Assembly (NCBI GenBank): GCA_035294785.1
Contig: DATGKF010000065.1
Coordinates: 11,195 to 75,194, forward strand
From: Poindextera sp035294785
GTDB lineage: Bacteria; Pseudomonadota; Alphaproteobacteria; Caulobacterales; Caulobacteraceae
DNA length: 64,000 nt
Direction of reading: 5' to 3'
Below, piece after piece: positions 32,218 to 40,813 of this stretch; the stretch's first letter is position 1, and the number at the start of each line of letters is the position of its first letter. A program made the position numbers and the translations under genes. The notes below the pieces were generated by a model. That model made no database searches, was not told the DNA's origin, and saw nothing but the letters and a program-made list of their open reading frames with translations.

Positions 32218-33597
32218 ATGGCCGAGTGGCGACCAGAGATCGAGACGGGCGAGGGCTTCATCCACGAGCGGATCGCCAAGGCGCTCGAGGCGGACATCGC
32301 CGCAGGCGCGCTCGCTCCGGACACCCGACTGCCGACCCATCGCCGTCTCGCCGAGCTGCTCGGCGTCAGCGTCGGCGCCGTCACCCGCGCCTATGCGGCG
32401 GTGGAGGCCAGGGGGCTGGTGAAGGCCACGGTCGGTCGCGGCAGTTTCGTCGCCGGCCGCGCCGAGGCTGAGCGGTCCGAGCCGCGTGACGAGGGCCTGT
32501 TCGATCTCGAGCGCGCCTTGCCGCCCCTGGCCGACGCCCATTCGCTGCGGGCCCTCGGCCGCCTCCGCCAGCGTGCGGATCCTGGGGGCCACCTCTCCTA
32601 TCCCCCGTCGGCCGGCGAGCCCGGTCACCGCCGCGCGGTGGCGCGCTGGTTCGCCGCGACGGCCGGCTGGCCCGACCTCGACTGGCGGCGCCTGATTCTC
32701 ACCGCCGGCTGCCAGCAGGCGTTCGCCGTGGCGCTGGGCGCCGCTTGCCGGCCGGGCGACGCCCTCGTCGTCGAGGCGGCGACGTTCACCGGCGTCAAGA
32801 CGCTGGCCAACCACATGAACTATGCCCTCGTCGGCGCCGCCATGGACGCCGAAGGGCTCACGCCCGATGCGCTCGATGAGGCGGCGCAGCGAAGCGGCGC
32901 CCGCGTCGCCTATGTGCAGCCGCTGCAGAACCCGACGGGCCGGGTCATGAGCCTGGCGCGCCGCCACGCGATCGCGGCGGTGGCGCGCCAACGGGATCTG
33001 TTGCTGGTCGAGGACGACCTCTACGCCGCCTACACCACCGAGCTCGGCCTGCCGCGGTTGGCGATGCTCGCGCCCGAGCGGGTGTTCTACGCGAGCGGCC
33101 TCTCGAAGAGCCTCGCCCCGGCGTTCAGGGTTGGCGGCTGCGTGCCCCCGCTCGGCGGCGACTGGTTCGACCGCACGTTGAATGCGCTGCGCGCCATCGC
33201 CTTCTGCGCGCCGACGCTGAGCGCGCAGATCGCGACGCAGATGATCGAGGACGGGACGGCCGACGACATGCTCGCGGGCCATCGCAGCGAGCTCGCCGCC
33301 CGTGCGACCTTGGCGCTCGACATCCTCGGGCCCGCGGCCGAGCCCCCGCACGTCGCCGCGCCGCAGTTCGTCTGGCTGCCGATGAACGAGCTGAAGGCCG
33401 AGCGGACGGCCGCTGCGGCCTTGCGCGAAGGTGTCGGCCTCTCGCCCCCCACCGCAGGGCTTGCGCCGGGCGCGTCCGCGCAGGGTCTGCGCGTCTGCCT
33501 GGGCGCCGTCGCCGGCCGGGCCGCGTTGGAGGAGGCGCTGAGGCGCCTGGCGCGGGTGCTGAGCGATCGCGACGAGCGCACGCTCGGCATGGTGTGA
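32218..33597 (+). CDS. MocR-type regulator (GntR helix-turn-helix fused to aminotransferase fold)
   Basis: 459-residue fusion. N-terminal GntR winged helix (about 14-80) with L-P-T-H-R-R-L-A-E-L-L-G-V-S and G-A-V-T-R-A-Y, then a class I aminotransferase-like domain with the PLP lysine K297 in S-G-L-S-K-S-L-A-P, the Asp in V-E-D-D-L-Y and Q-N-P-T-G-R. Such regulators sense PLP or amino compounds; no PLP or GABA operon is adjacent, so the target is unknown. The ATG at 32218 follows GAGGAGG; a GTG one codon earlier is also possible. Confidence 0.88.
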   Translation: MAEWRPEIETGEGFIHERIAKALEADIAAGALAPDTRLPTHRRLAELLGVSVGAVTRAYAAVEARGLVKATVGRGSFVAGRAEAERSEPRDEGLFDLERALPPLADAHSLRALGRLRQRADPGGHLSYPPSAGEPGHRRAVARWFAATAGWPDLDWRRLILTAGCQQAFAVALGAACRPGDALVVEAATFTGVKTLANHMNYALVGAAMDAEGLTPDALDEAAQRSGARVAYVQPLQNPTGRVMSLARRHAIAAVARQRDLLLVEDDLYAAYTTELGLPRLAMLAPERVFYASGLSKSLAPAFRVGGCVPPLGGDWFDRTLNALRAIAFCAPTLSAQIATQMIEDGTADDMLAGHRSELAARATLALDILGPAAEPPHVAAPQFVWLPMNELKAERTAAAALREGVGLSPPTAGLAPGASAQGLRVCLGAVAGRAALEEALRRLARVLSDRDERTLGMV

Positions 33598-33606
33598 GCC
33601 CCCGGC

Positions 33607-34056
33607 ATGCCCGTTCATGAGCACAAGGCCGGCCCCTGGCTGCTCAGCGACGACCCGACCCGATTCGACGCCGAGCGCGCCCACGGCTGGATCGCCGGCG
33701 AGAGCTATTGGGCCGAGGGCATTCCGCGCGCGGTCTTCGATCGCTCGCTGGCCGCAAGCCTGGTCGTCGGCGCCTTTTTGCAGGGCGGGTCGATGGCGGG
33801 GATGGCGCGGGCGGTGACCGACCGGGCGACGTTCGCGTGGATCTGCGATGTGTTCGTCGACTCGGGGTCGCGCGGCCAGGGCCTGGGCAAGGCGCTGATG
33901 GCCTACCTGATGGCGCACCCGGACCTGCAGGGCCTGCGCCGCCTGCACCTCGCCACCCGCGACGCTCATGGCCTCTACGCCGCCTTCGGCTTCGGCCCGC
34001 TCACCGGCGTCGACCGCTGGATGGAGATCAGGAACCGGGACGTCTACGGCGGCTAG
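33607..34056 (+). CDS. GNAT family acetyltransferase
   Basis: 149-residue GNAT protein resembling YitI/ElaA-like single-domain members. The acetyl-CoA motif A is visible as C-D-V-F-V-D-S-G-S-R-G-Q-G-L-G-K-A-L-M, followed by L-A-T-R-D-A-H-G-L-Y and G-F-G-P-L. It begins nine bases after the MocR-type gene and is probably co-transcribed, so it may be regulated by it. It shares a CTAG stop with the SRAP gene. Substrate unknown. Confidence 0.85.
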   Translation: MPVHEHKAGPWLLSDDPTRFDAERAHGWIAGESYWAEGIPRAVFDRSLAASLVVGAFLQGGSMAGMARAVTDRATFAWICDVFVDSGSRGQGLGKALMAYLMAHPDLQGLRRLHLATRDAHGLYAAFGFGPLTGVDRWMEIRNRDVYGG

Positions 34057-34667
34057 GGCAAGAGCGACGCCTGCCGCGCGCGGCCGCCGGGTTCGGTGAG
34101 GACGTCGAAGGTCCCGGCCGGGCTGGCGGTCAGGAGGTCGCTCTCGGGCTTCGACAGGGAGAGCCACGCGCCCCAGCTCTCCTTGGGCAGGACGACGATC
34201 TGGCGGTCGTGATACGGCGCGACGTCCGGTCCCGGCTCGACGGTCAGCATGGTGAAGTTCGGCGCGCCGCCGTCAGCCGCGGTCCGCCACAGACCGGCGA
34301 TGCAGAAGAAGGGCTCGGCATGGGCCGTGAAGCGGTGCCGGTCCTTCGGACTCTTGGCGCCCGTGTATTCGAAGAAGGCCGACGCCGGGATCAGGCAGCG
34401 GTTGCTGCTCGCAAAACGGCGGCCCTCGGCGCGGAAGTTGAACACCACCCCGCCGCGCGGGTGCGCCGGCGGAAAGCCGAAGCGCATGAGCGCCAGTTCG
34501 ACGCCGTTGCCGGCGGCGCGCACGACGGCCGCGTCATCGCGAATGTGCACGTGCTCGCGCGGGGGCAGATCGAGTTCGGTCTGCACCGTTGGCACGCCGA
34601 GGCCGACCAGCTCCATCGCCGCCACGTAGGCGCGATAGGCGATCTCCTGCTCGAAGCCGTTGCACAT
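34053..34667 (-). CDS. SRAP domain protein (abasic-site DNA-protein crosslink, YedK/HMCES-like)
   Basis: 204-residue SOS-response-associated peptidase family protein that traps abasic sites in single-stranded DNA through its N-terminal Cys. Catalytic residues by family comparison: C2, N77 and E81 in N-F-R-A-E, E100 in F-F-E-Y and H153 in Y-H-D-R-Q. The His segment reads H-D-R-Q instead of the usual H-x-R-M-P. No clear LexA box is seen upstream. Confidence 0.9.
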   Translation of the reverse strand: MCNGFEQEIAYRAYVAAMELVGLGVPTVQTELDLPPREHVHIRDDAAVVRAAGNGVELALMRFGFPPAHPRGGVVFNFRAEGRRFASSNRCLIPASAFFEYTGAKSPKDRHRFTAHAEPFFCIAGLWRTAADGGAPNFTMLTVEPGPDVAPYHDRQIVVLPKESWGAWLSLSKPESDLLTASPAGTFDVLTEPGGRARQASLLP

Positions 34668-34694
34668 GCGAACCTGACGCCGACGCGGGGAGCC

Positions 34695-35954
34695 TCAGGC
34701 GGCGATGCGCACGGGCATCGACTCGTAGCCCTTGATGAAGCTCGAGCGCACGCGCACCGGCTCGGCCATCACCTCGATGCGTTCGAAGCGCTTGAGGATC
34801 TCTTCCCAGACCACCTTCAGCTGCATCTCGGCGAGGCGGTTGCCGACGCAGCGGTGGATGCCGAAGCCGAACGACAGGTGCTGGCGCGGGCGTTCGCGGT
34901 CGATGATGAAGGCGTTCGGGTTCTCGATCGCCTCCTCGTCGCGGTTGCCCGAGACGTACCACATGACGACCTTGTCGCCCGCCTTGATGGTCTTGTCGCC
35001 GATCTGCATGTCCGCCGTCGCCGTGCGGCGCATATGGGCGAGCGGCGTCTGCCAGCGAATGATCTCGGGCACCATCGAGGTGATGAGGCCGTGGTCGGCG
35101 CGCAGCTTGTCGTACTGGTCGGGATTCTCGTTCAGCGCCAGCAGGCCGCCTGAGATCGAGTTCCGCGTCGTGTCGTTGCCGCCGACGATCAGGAGCACGA
35201 GGTTGCCGAGGAACATGCGCTTGTCCATGTCCTTGGTGGCGTCGCCGTGCGCCATCATCGAGATGAGGTCGCCGCGCGGCGGCAGCTTCTCCCGCTCCGC
35301 CCAGAGGCCGAGGAAGGTGTCCAGGCAGCCCAGCAGGACCTCGTTTTTCTCTTCCTCGCTCTCCACCAGCTGGCCGGGCGCCGGGAAGACGGTGGCGACG
35401 TCGGACCAGTAGGTCAGCTTGCGCCGCTCCTCGAACGGGAAGTCGAACAGGGTCGCCAGCATCTGGGTGGTGAGTTCGATGGAGACCTTGTCGACCCAGT
35501 CGAAGGTTTCGCCGATGGGGAGCTCGTCGAGGATCTTCGCCGCCCGCTCGCGAATGATCGGCTCGAGGTTGGCGAGGTTGGCCGGCGAAACGACCGGGCT
35601 CACCGTCTTGCGTTGCGCATCGTGCTTCGGCGGGTCCATGGCGATGAAGCTCGGCCGGCGAAGGTCGGGGTTCGTGTCGCGGATGGTGATGCCGCCAAGC
35701 GCTGATTCCGAGGAAAAGACGCCGTGGTTGGTGTCGACGGTCATGATGTCGGCGTACTTGGTCACCGACCAGTAGGGGCCGAACTCGCTCTCGCGGCACC
35801 AGTGCACCGGCTCCTCGGCGCGCAGGCGTTCGAACCAGGGCCAGTGGGTGTTGGTGCGAAAGAGCTCGGGATCGCCCGGATGGTAGTCCTCGAGCGGCGT
35901 CGAATACGCCCGCTCCCTGGCCTCGTCCGCGACCCTCGCCGATCCATCCGCCAT
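34695..35954 (-). CDS. Cytochrome P450, CYP153-like alkane/fatty-acid hydroxylase
   Basis: 419-residue soluble class I P450. Heme ligand C369 in F-G-F-G-I-H-R-C-V-G, K-helix E297-I-I-R300, I-helix G-G-N-D-T (258-262). Blocks such as T-T-R-N-S-I-S-G-G-L-L-A-L-N-E-N and M-W-Y-V-S-G-N-R-D-E-E-A are characteristic of CYP153, terminal hydroxylases of medium-chain alkanes and fatty acids. No ferredoxin or ferredoxin reductase gene is beside it, so redox partners must be encoded elsewhere. Substrate is inferred from family. Confidence 0.9.
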   Translation of the reverse strand: MADGSARVADEARERAYSTPLEDYHPGDPELFRTNTHWPWFERLRAEEPVHWCRESEFGPYWSVTKYADIMTVDTNHGVFSSESALGGITIRDTNPDLRRPSFIAMDPPKHDAQRKTVSPVVSPANLANLEPIIRERAAKILDELPIGETFDWVDKVSIELTTQMLATLFDFPFEERRKLTYWSDVATVFPAPGQLVESEEEKNEVLLGCLDTFLGLWAEREKLPPRGDLISMMAHGDATKDMDKRMFLGNLVLLIVGGNDTTRNSISGGLLALNENPDQYDKLRADHGLITSMVPEIIRWQTPLAHMRRTATADMQIGDKTIKAGDKVVMWYVSGNRDEEAIENPNAFIIDRERPRQHLSFGFGIHRCVGNRLAEMQLKVVWEEILKRFERIEVMAEPVRVRSSFIKGYESMPVRIAA

Positions 35955-36047
35955 GGCCTCGTTCCTCCGCCCGCGCCGTCGCCGGCGCGCTCTCCGCAGC
36001 CATCATGGCGCCAAGCGCCGCGGCGCGATAGGCGCGGGCGGCAGCGC

Positions 36048-37085
36048 TCAGTTCGCGTCCTGCGGAAGCAGCACCAGCACCTTCACGTCCGCGGTCGGGG
36101 TGAAGTGGGTGTAGTGCACCTGGAACGTCGTCGGCCCGGTCTTGACGACGCCGGTCCCGCAGAAACTGACCAGGTTGGCCGCCTTGCCCTTGTCGATGGT
36201 CATGCGGAAGTCGCCGATAGGCAGCTTCCAGTTGGCGCCCGTGGTCAGCACATAGGCGATGTATTCGTCGTGCCAGGGCAGCGTGTTCGGGTGCGCCTTG
36301 AACGCGGCGCTCACGGTCGCGACGATGTTGTCGTCGACGCAGTAGTCCTTGCGCTCGGCCTTCGCGAGGTTGACCTCGTCGGCGTCGGAGCCGTTGGACG
36401 GATCGATCAGATCGGTCGACACGAAACCGCCGACCGAGGGCGTGTAGCGGTGCTCGACCGCCAGCGGCCGCCCGGCGGGGAAGGTCTGGGTCCAGTAGAA
36501 GGTCGTCCGCACCGTCCAGTGGGCGACCACCTGCCGCTGCATGCCCTTGCCGTCATGATTGTCGAATTCGTCGGCCGAGGCGAGGCCGTCCTTGACCAGT
36601 TCGTCCTGCGCGGCGCGCGGCAGCTTGGCCACGAAATCTGACGTGCTCTGCAGCTGGGCGGCCAGCGGCACGTGGTACTTCTCGAGCACGGCGGTGAAGT
36701 CCTTGCCGTCGACCAGAGCCTTCTGCTCGACCTGCATCTTCACCGGCGTGCCGTTCACCAGCGTGGTGAAGCCGAGGAAGTTGGTGGCGTTGTCCACCGG
36801 GATGTCGACGGTGTCGTCGTAGCCGTTGATGTCGATGTCCGGCAGCGGGAAGGCGACCGTCACGGTGACGTCGTTGGGCGCGTCGTTGACGAAGCTGTAG
36901 CGCACGCGGACCAACTTTTCGGAGATGTAGAGATCCTCCGAGCGCATCTCGATGTCCGCTGACTTCGTCAGCACCAGCCCGCCCGCGGCGAGCCCGGCCG
37001 TGGAGTCGTTGGCCCGCGCCGCGCCGCCCGCCGCAACCGCAGCCGTCGCCAACGCGACGGCGAACCCGACGATTTGAGCCTTCAT
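36048..37085 (-). CDS. DUF4424 exported protein
   Basis: 345-residue secreted protein. Signal peptide (K-A-Q-I-V-G then an Ala-rich core ending A-R-A) followed by N-D-S-T-A-G-L-A-A-G-G-L-V-L, the recognisable start of DUF4424, then I-S-E-K-L-V-R-V-R-Y-S-F and alternating beta segments. Two Cys (Y-C-V-D-D and S-F-C-G-T-G) may pair. Function of the family is unknown; probably periplasmic. The ATG at 37085 is preceded by GGGGGAC. Confidence 0.85.
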   Translation of the reverse strand: MKAQIVGFAVALATAAVAAGGAARANDSTAGLAAGGLVLTKSADIEMRSEDLYISEKLVRVRYSFVNDAPNDVTVTVAFPLPDIDINGYDDTVDIPVDNATNFLGFTTLVNGTPVKMQVEQKALVDGKDFTAVLEKYHVPLAAQLQSTSDFVAKLPRAAQDELVKDGLASADEFDNHDGKGMQRQVVAHWTVRTTFYWTQTFPAGRPLAVEHRYTPSVGGFVSTDLIDPSNGSDADEVNLAKAERKDYCVDDNIVATVSAAFKAHPNTLPWHDEYIAYVLTTGANWKLPIGDFRMTIDKGKAANLVSFCGTGVVKTGPTTFQVHYTHFTPTADVKVLVLLPQDAN

Positions 37086-37153
37086 GTCCGTCCCCCCGGG
37101 TCTTGCCGAACCGCGGGCGAGCATACACCCGCGGCCAAGGCGCGCGCCAAAGC

Positions 37154-38254
37154 TTAGCGTCGCGGCGGCAGCAGCTTGAGCGCGCGAAACTGGCGGATGC
37201 AGTCGCGCAGCATGTCCTCGGAATCCCAGACGGCATGGAAGCCGTCCTGGCGCAGGCTGACGGTGGAGACGATCGGCGGCAGGCCGCGGAACTCGTCCCG
37301 CCCCGGCGCGAGCAGGAAGTCGAGGTACTGGAACGACTGGGCGACGAAGGCGTCCAGGGGCGGCGCGGCAAGGCCGCATTGCGCCACGATGCGAGCCCAG
37401 TCGTCGCCGCGCCCGCGCATGGTCTCGCCGAGGAACTGCGGGCGATCTTCGCCGACGGCCATGCCGAGCTCGTCGGCGATCGCCCGCCAGACGCCGCGGA
37501 ACGTCATCACGTCGCCGTTGGTGAGGTTGTAGGCCTTGCCGCGCGCGGCCGGCGCTCGGGTCGCCCAGACGACGGCCTCGCCGATCAGGTCGGCGTGCAC
37601 GCCCTCGAGCATCAAGGGCGCCTTGCCGCCGGTGTAGTGGAGCGGCTCGCCGGCCGCCTGCATGAGCGCGCCATAGGCGCCGATGGCGGCGATGGGGTTC
37701 AGCGCCCCGCCGACCGCCACGCCGAACACGATCTGCGGGCGAAGGATCGTCAACCCCCACCCGGCGCCGCCAGCCTGCAAACCTTCCAGGTAGTCCTGCT
37801 GCACCCAGTAGAAGTTGGGCACGTCGCGCGCTTCCGAGCGGCCCGGCCGCGCCGGAACGTCCATCGGCCGCACGTGCGCGCCATAGGCCTTGGTGCCCTG
37901 CAGCAGGATCACCTGCTCCAGGTTCGGCGCCGCGGCGCGCAGCGGCTCGAACAGGTTCTTGAGCATCCGCCCGTTGGTCTCGATCTGCTCCGGATCGAGC
38001 CAGCCGGCGATCACCTCCGGCTTCTCGTAGAGGGCGGCGAAGACGACGTGCGTCACCTCGTGCAAGCCGCCGAACGCCTCGGCGCAGGCCGCCGCATCGG
38101 TCAGGTCGGCCTGGACCCATTCGGCGCCGGCGAGCGCCACCGGCCGTCGCCGCGAGGTCGCGATCACCCGCGTCCCCGCCTCCCGCTCCAGCGCCCGCAT
38201 CGCCGCAAAGCCGACGAGCCCTGACGCGCCGGCGACGAGAACGGTCCTGGTCAT
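37154..38254 (-). CDS. SDR oxidoreductase, PRISE-like (progesterone 5-beta-reductase/iridoid synthase type)
   Basis: 366-residue NAD(P)H-dependent atypical short-chain reductase. N-terminal V-A-G-A-S-G-L-V-G is the glycine-rich nucleotide motif; L-L-Q-G-T-K-A-Y-G-A-H and N-F-Y-W-V-Q-Q-D-Y match the catalytic Lys and Tyr regions of PRISE enzymes, which reduce activated C=C bonds of enones; T-I-L-R-P-Q-I-V-F-G follows. Start at 38254 from the Rossmann motif. Bacterial substrates are unknown. Confidence 0.82.
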   Translation of the reverse strand: MTRTVLVAGASGLVGFAAMRALEREAGTRVIATSRRRPVALAGAEWVQADLTDAAACAEAFGGLHEVTHVVFAALYEKPEVIAGWLDPEQIETNGRMLKNLFEPLRAAAPNLEQVILLQGTKAYGAHVRPMDVPARPGRSEARDVPNFYWVQQDYLEGLQAGGAGWGLTILRPQIVFGVAVGGALNPIAAIGAYGALMQAAGEPLHYTGGKAPLMLEGVHADLIGEAVVWATRAPAARGKAYNLTNGDVMTFRGVWRAIADELGMAVGEDRPQFLGETMRGRGDDWARIVAQCGLAAPPLDAFVAQSFQYLDFLLAPGRDEFRGLPPIVSTVSLRQDGFHAVWDSEDMLRDCIRQFRALKLLPPRR

Positions 38255-38307
38255 GCGCCGACAATCCTCGCGGACCGACGCGCCGACAACCTGCAACGAT
38301 TGAAAAG

Positions 38308-38384
38308 TGGCGCGCCCGGAGCGATTCGAACGCCCGACCCCCAGATTCGTAGTCTGGTGCTCTATCCAGCTGAGCTACGGGCGC
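38308..38384 (-). tRNA. tRNA-Arg (anticodon ACG)
   Basis: Full cloverleaf on the minus strand: acceptor GCGCCCG with CGGGCGC, D-arm GCTC/GAGC, anticodon stem CCAGA/TCTGG with loop CTACGAA (anticodon ACG, read as ICG), T-arm with loop TTCGAAT, discriminator G and an encoded CCA at 38308-38310. 77 bases including CCA. No introns. It reads arginine CGN codons, frequent in this genome. Confidence 0.97.
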
Positions 38385-38525
38385 GCGCTGGCCTTTCGGC
38401 GAAGGGGGCGGAACCTAGTCGTGGGGCGCGTGCGGCGCAAGCCGTCGGCGGCGTCGATTTCCGCGTTGGCGCGCGCTGGTCAGCGTGTTTCAATCCTGAG
38501 ACACGATGGCGAAGGAGGCTGCGCG

Positions 38526-39200
38526 ATGCGCCGGTTCGTCCTTTTCGCGGCCGCGGCCGCCCTGGTTCTGGCCTACGGGCCGAAGGCCAACGCCCAGATC
38601 TTCGGCCCCAAGCGGCCGCCGCAGCCGCCGGCCTCGCAACCGAGCGCGAGCGACATGGCCGCGACGTGCAATCAGCTCAAGGCCATGCCGAACCCGCCGA
38701 TGACCTACGACCAGTGCATGCAGATGGCCGCCGCGCAGACGGCGATGCAGAGCGCGCAGAACAATCCGGCCGGCATGCGGCCGGGCGACGACGCCATGAC
38801 CTGCGATCAGATCAAGGCCGAGTTCGTCGCCAATGGCGGCATCAGCGTCGACAAGACGCAGGTCGCTCAGGCGCAGACCGCCAGCCAGAACTTCATTTCC
38901 GCCAACAACCAGGTGCAGGCCGATGCGCGCGCGGCGCAGGCGCGGGAGACCGCGACCGCCGCGGCCACCGCCGCGGCCGGGATGACCCCGTTCGGCGGAG
39001 CCGCCGCCGCGGCTGCGCAGGCTCAGGCCGTCGCCGACCAGCAGGCCCTGAATGCCGAAGCCAAGCAGAAGCTAGGGCCGGCGCAGCAACAGCTGATGAC
39101 GGCCAACACCAACATGACCACAAACATCGCCACGCAAATGCAGGACAACCCGCGCCAGGCCCGGCTGATGTCCCTGGCGCAGCAGAAGAACTGCCACTAG
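38526..39200 (+). CDS. Exported Ala/Gln-rich protein
   Basis: 224-residue secreted protein. Signal peptide R-R-F-V-L-F followed by an Ala-rich core ending K-A-N-A-Q-I. The mature part has two Cys-containing segments (A-T-C-N-Q-L-K-A-M and M-T-C-D-Q-I-K-A-E-F) and a long Ala/Gln-rich helical stretch (about 120-200). The ATG at 38526 is preceded by GGAGG seven bases upstream; the longer open frame would translate the tRNA and is spurious. Function unknown. Confidence 0.75.
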   Translation: MRRFVLFAAAAALVLAYGPKANAQIFGPKRPPQPPASQPSASDMAATCNQLKAMPNPPMTYDQCMQMAAAQTAMQSAQNNPAGMRPGDDAMTCDQIKAEFVANGGISVDKTQVAQAQTASQNFISANNQVQADARAAQARETATAAATAAAGMTPFGGAAAAAAQAQAVADQQALNAEAKQKLGPAQQQLMTANTNMTTNIATQMQDNPRQARLMSLAQQKNCH

Positions 39201-40747
39201 CGGGCGGCGCCCCCGTTGGCGTCAGCGACAGCGGTCAGCGGGTCGAGTTCGGCGGCGTCGAAGTGCGGGCGGACCACTGGTCCGTCGTCGCCGAACTCCA
39301 GCACGGTGTCGTCGGCGCCGGCCTCAGGCCAGCGCGGGCCGCCGGCTGAACCCGGATCGCCGGTCTTGGCGAAGGCGACCCAGTAGGCGTGGATCGACCG
39401 GGCGATCTTCTCGTCGTCCGGCGTCGCCGCCGGGAAGTGGAAAGGCCCGCGGTCGATCGGCGCGGTCGGCAGCATCTGGAAGACATAGAAGATCTCCCCG
39501 CCGTGCATGACGCCCATGGCGGTCGGCCGCAGCGACTGGGGCAGGTAGGAGAAATAGTAGACGTAAGCCGGCTGGCCGGCCCTCGCCTGCTGGCGGGCGA
39601 GATACCGGTCGGGCTCGATCACCGTCGCAAAGGTGGTGATAGCCGCCGCGGCCTTGGCCGGATCGCCGCCGCCGTAGAGGGCGAGCGCGGCGTCACGGTG
39701 GGGCAGCCGGCCGAGCACCCCTTCCGGGTTGGTGAGCGCGCTGCGGAAGAGGCTGGCCTCGAAGCTGTTGCCGCCGGCGAGATAAGGCACGCGCGCCTGA
39801 TCGCCGTCGGCGAAGCCCTGGCCCGTGTCTTCGGTGACGATGACCCCGTCCTGGATCGGGCCGGGCCCCGTCGGATCGCCGATCCCGCCGTTCGGCCGCG
39901 ACAGCTGTTGGGCGGAGAGCGCGCGCATCGCCTTCGCCGCCGCCGCATCGTCGCCGGTGACGCCCAGCGTCTCGATGAAGTCGGCGCCGATCTTCTGCGC
40001 GTCCGCCAGCGGGCGCGGCCGGCTGCGCCCGAAGCCGGACTCCGAGATGGCGCGGTTGAAGAGGCCGCGCGCCGGCTTGGCGATCATCAGGAAGTTGACC
40101 GAGATGCCGCCGGCGGATTCGCCGAAAATGGTGACGTTGTCCGGGTCGCCGCCGAAGGCCGAGATGTTGGCCCTGACCCACTTCAGCGCCGCGATCTGGT
40201 CGGCGAGGCCGAAATCGGCCAATGCGCCGTCGGGGCTGGTCCTCGCCAGCGCCGGATGGGCGAAGAAGCCCAGACGCCCGAGGCGATAGTTGAGGCTGAC
40301 GTAGACGACGCCGTCGCGGGCGAACGACGTCCCGTCATAGCGGGCGCTGCCGCCTTGGGTGAACGCGCCGCCGTAGATCCAGACCATCACCGGCAGCTTG
40401 GCGCCCGCCGGCCGGTTCGCCGGCGCGAAGACGTTGAGCGTCAGGCAGTCCTCGCTCTGGTTGGCGACGGCGCCAAAGTTGCCGCCATTCGACATCTGCA
40501 TGCAGGAGGGGCCGAAGGCGGAGGCGTCGCGCACGCCGTCCCAGTGCGGCGGGGCCTGCGGCGCGCGCCAGCGCAGCGCGCCCACCGGCGGGGCGGCGAA
40601 CGGGATGCCCTTGAAGCTGACCACGTCGCCGGCGATCACGCCCTTGAGCGCGCCCTGGGCGATCCTCGCCTCGTCCGGCGCGGCGCACGCAGCCGTCGCC
40701 AGGCTCAAAACCGCCGCTGCCACGCCCAACGCCTTGCCGATCCCCAA
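39197..40747 (-). CDS. Type B carboxylesterase/lipase
   Basis: 516-residue exported alpha/beta-hydrolase of the carboxylesterase type B family. Signal peptide at residues 1-22, E-D-C-L-T-L-N-V-F, oxyanion motif Y-G-G-A-F, nucleophile S211 in F-G-E-S-A-G-G, and the catalytic His expected in V-M-H-G-G-E-I-F-Y-V-F. Cys pairs suggest a disulfide-stabilised periplasmic or secreted enzyme. Substrate class: esters or carbamates. It shares a CTAG stop with the convergent gene. Confidence 0.92.
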   Translation of the reverse strand: MGIGKALGVAAAVLSLATAACAAPDEARIAQGALKGVIAGDVVSFKGIPFAAPPVGALRWRAPQAPPHWDGVRDASAFGPSCMQMSNGGNFGAVANQSEDCLTLNVFAPANRPAGAKLPVMVWIYGGAFTQGGSARYDGTSFARDGVVYVSLNYRLGRLGFFAHPALARTSPDGALADFGLADQIAALKWVRANISAFGGDPDNVTIFGESAGGISVNFLMIAKPARGLFNRAISESGFGRSRPRPLADAQKIGADFIETLGVTGDDAAAAKAMRALSAQQLSRPNGGIGDPTGPGPIQDGVIVTEDTGQGFADGDQARVPYLAGGNSFEASLFRSALTNPEGVLGRLPHRDAALALYGGGDPAKAAAAITTFATVIEPDRYLARQQARAGQPAYVYYFSYLPQSLRPTAMGVMHGGEIFYVFQMLPTAPIDRGPFHFPAATPDDEKIARSIHAYWVAFAKTGDPGSAGGPRWPEAGADDTVLEFGDDGPVVRPHFDAAELDPLTAVADANGGAAR

Positions 40748-40813
40748 CGCCCCTGCTCCCTCTCTCCGGCCTGCCCCAAGGCTACGAACCGCGCCCCGCG
40801 CGTGTAAAGCGCC

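Noticed and set aside
34655..34694. GAAC followed by a spaced CGAC near the SRAP start as a possible LexA box
   Set aside because: Alphaproteobacterial LexA sites are GTTC-N7-GTTC direct repeats or the complement; the second half does not match.
38300..39349. Reading frames over the tRNA giving peptides like A-P-G-A-I-R-T-P-D-P-Q-I-R-S and E-R-F-E-R-P-T-P-R-F
   Set aside because: These are the well-known false translations of tRNA-Arg sequence; the real gene downstream starts at 38526 with its own ribosome site.
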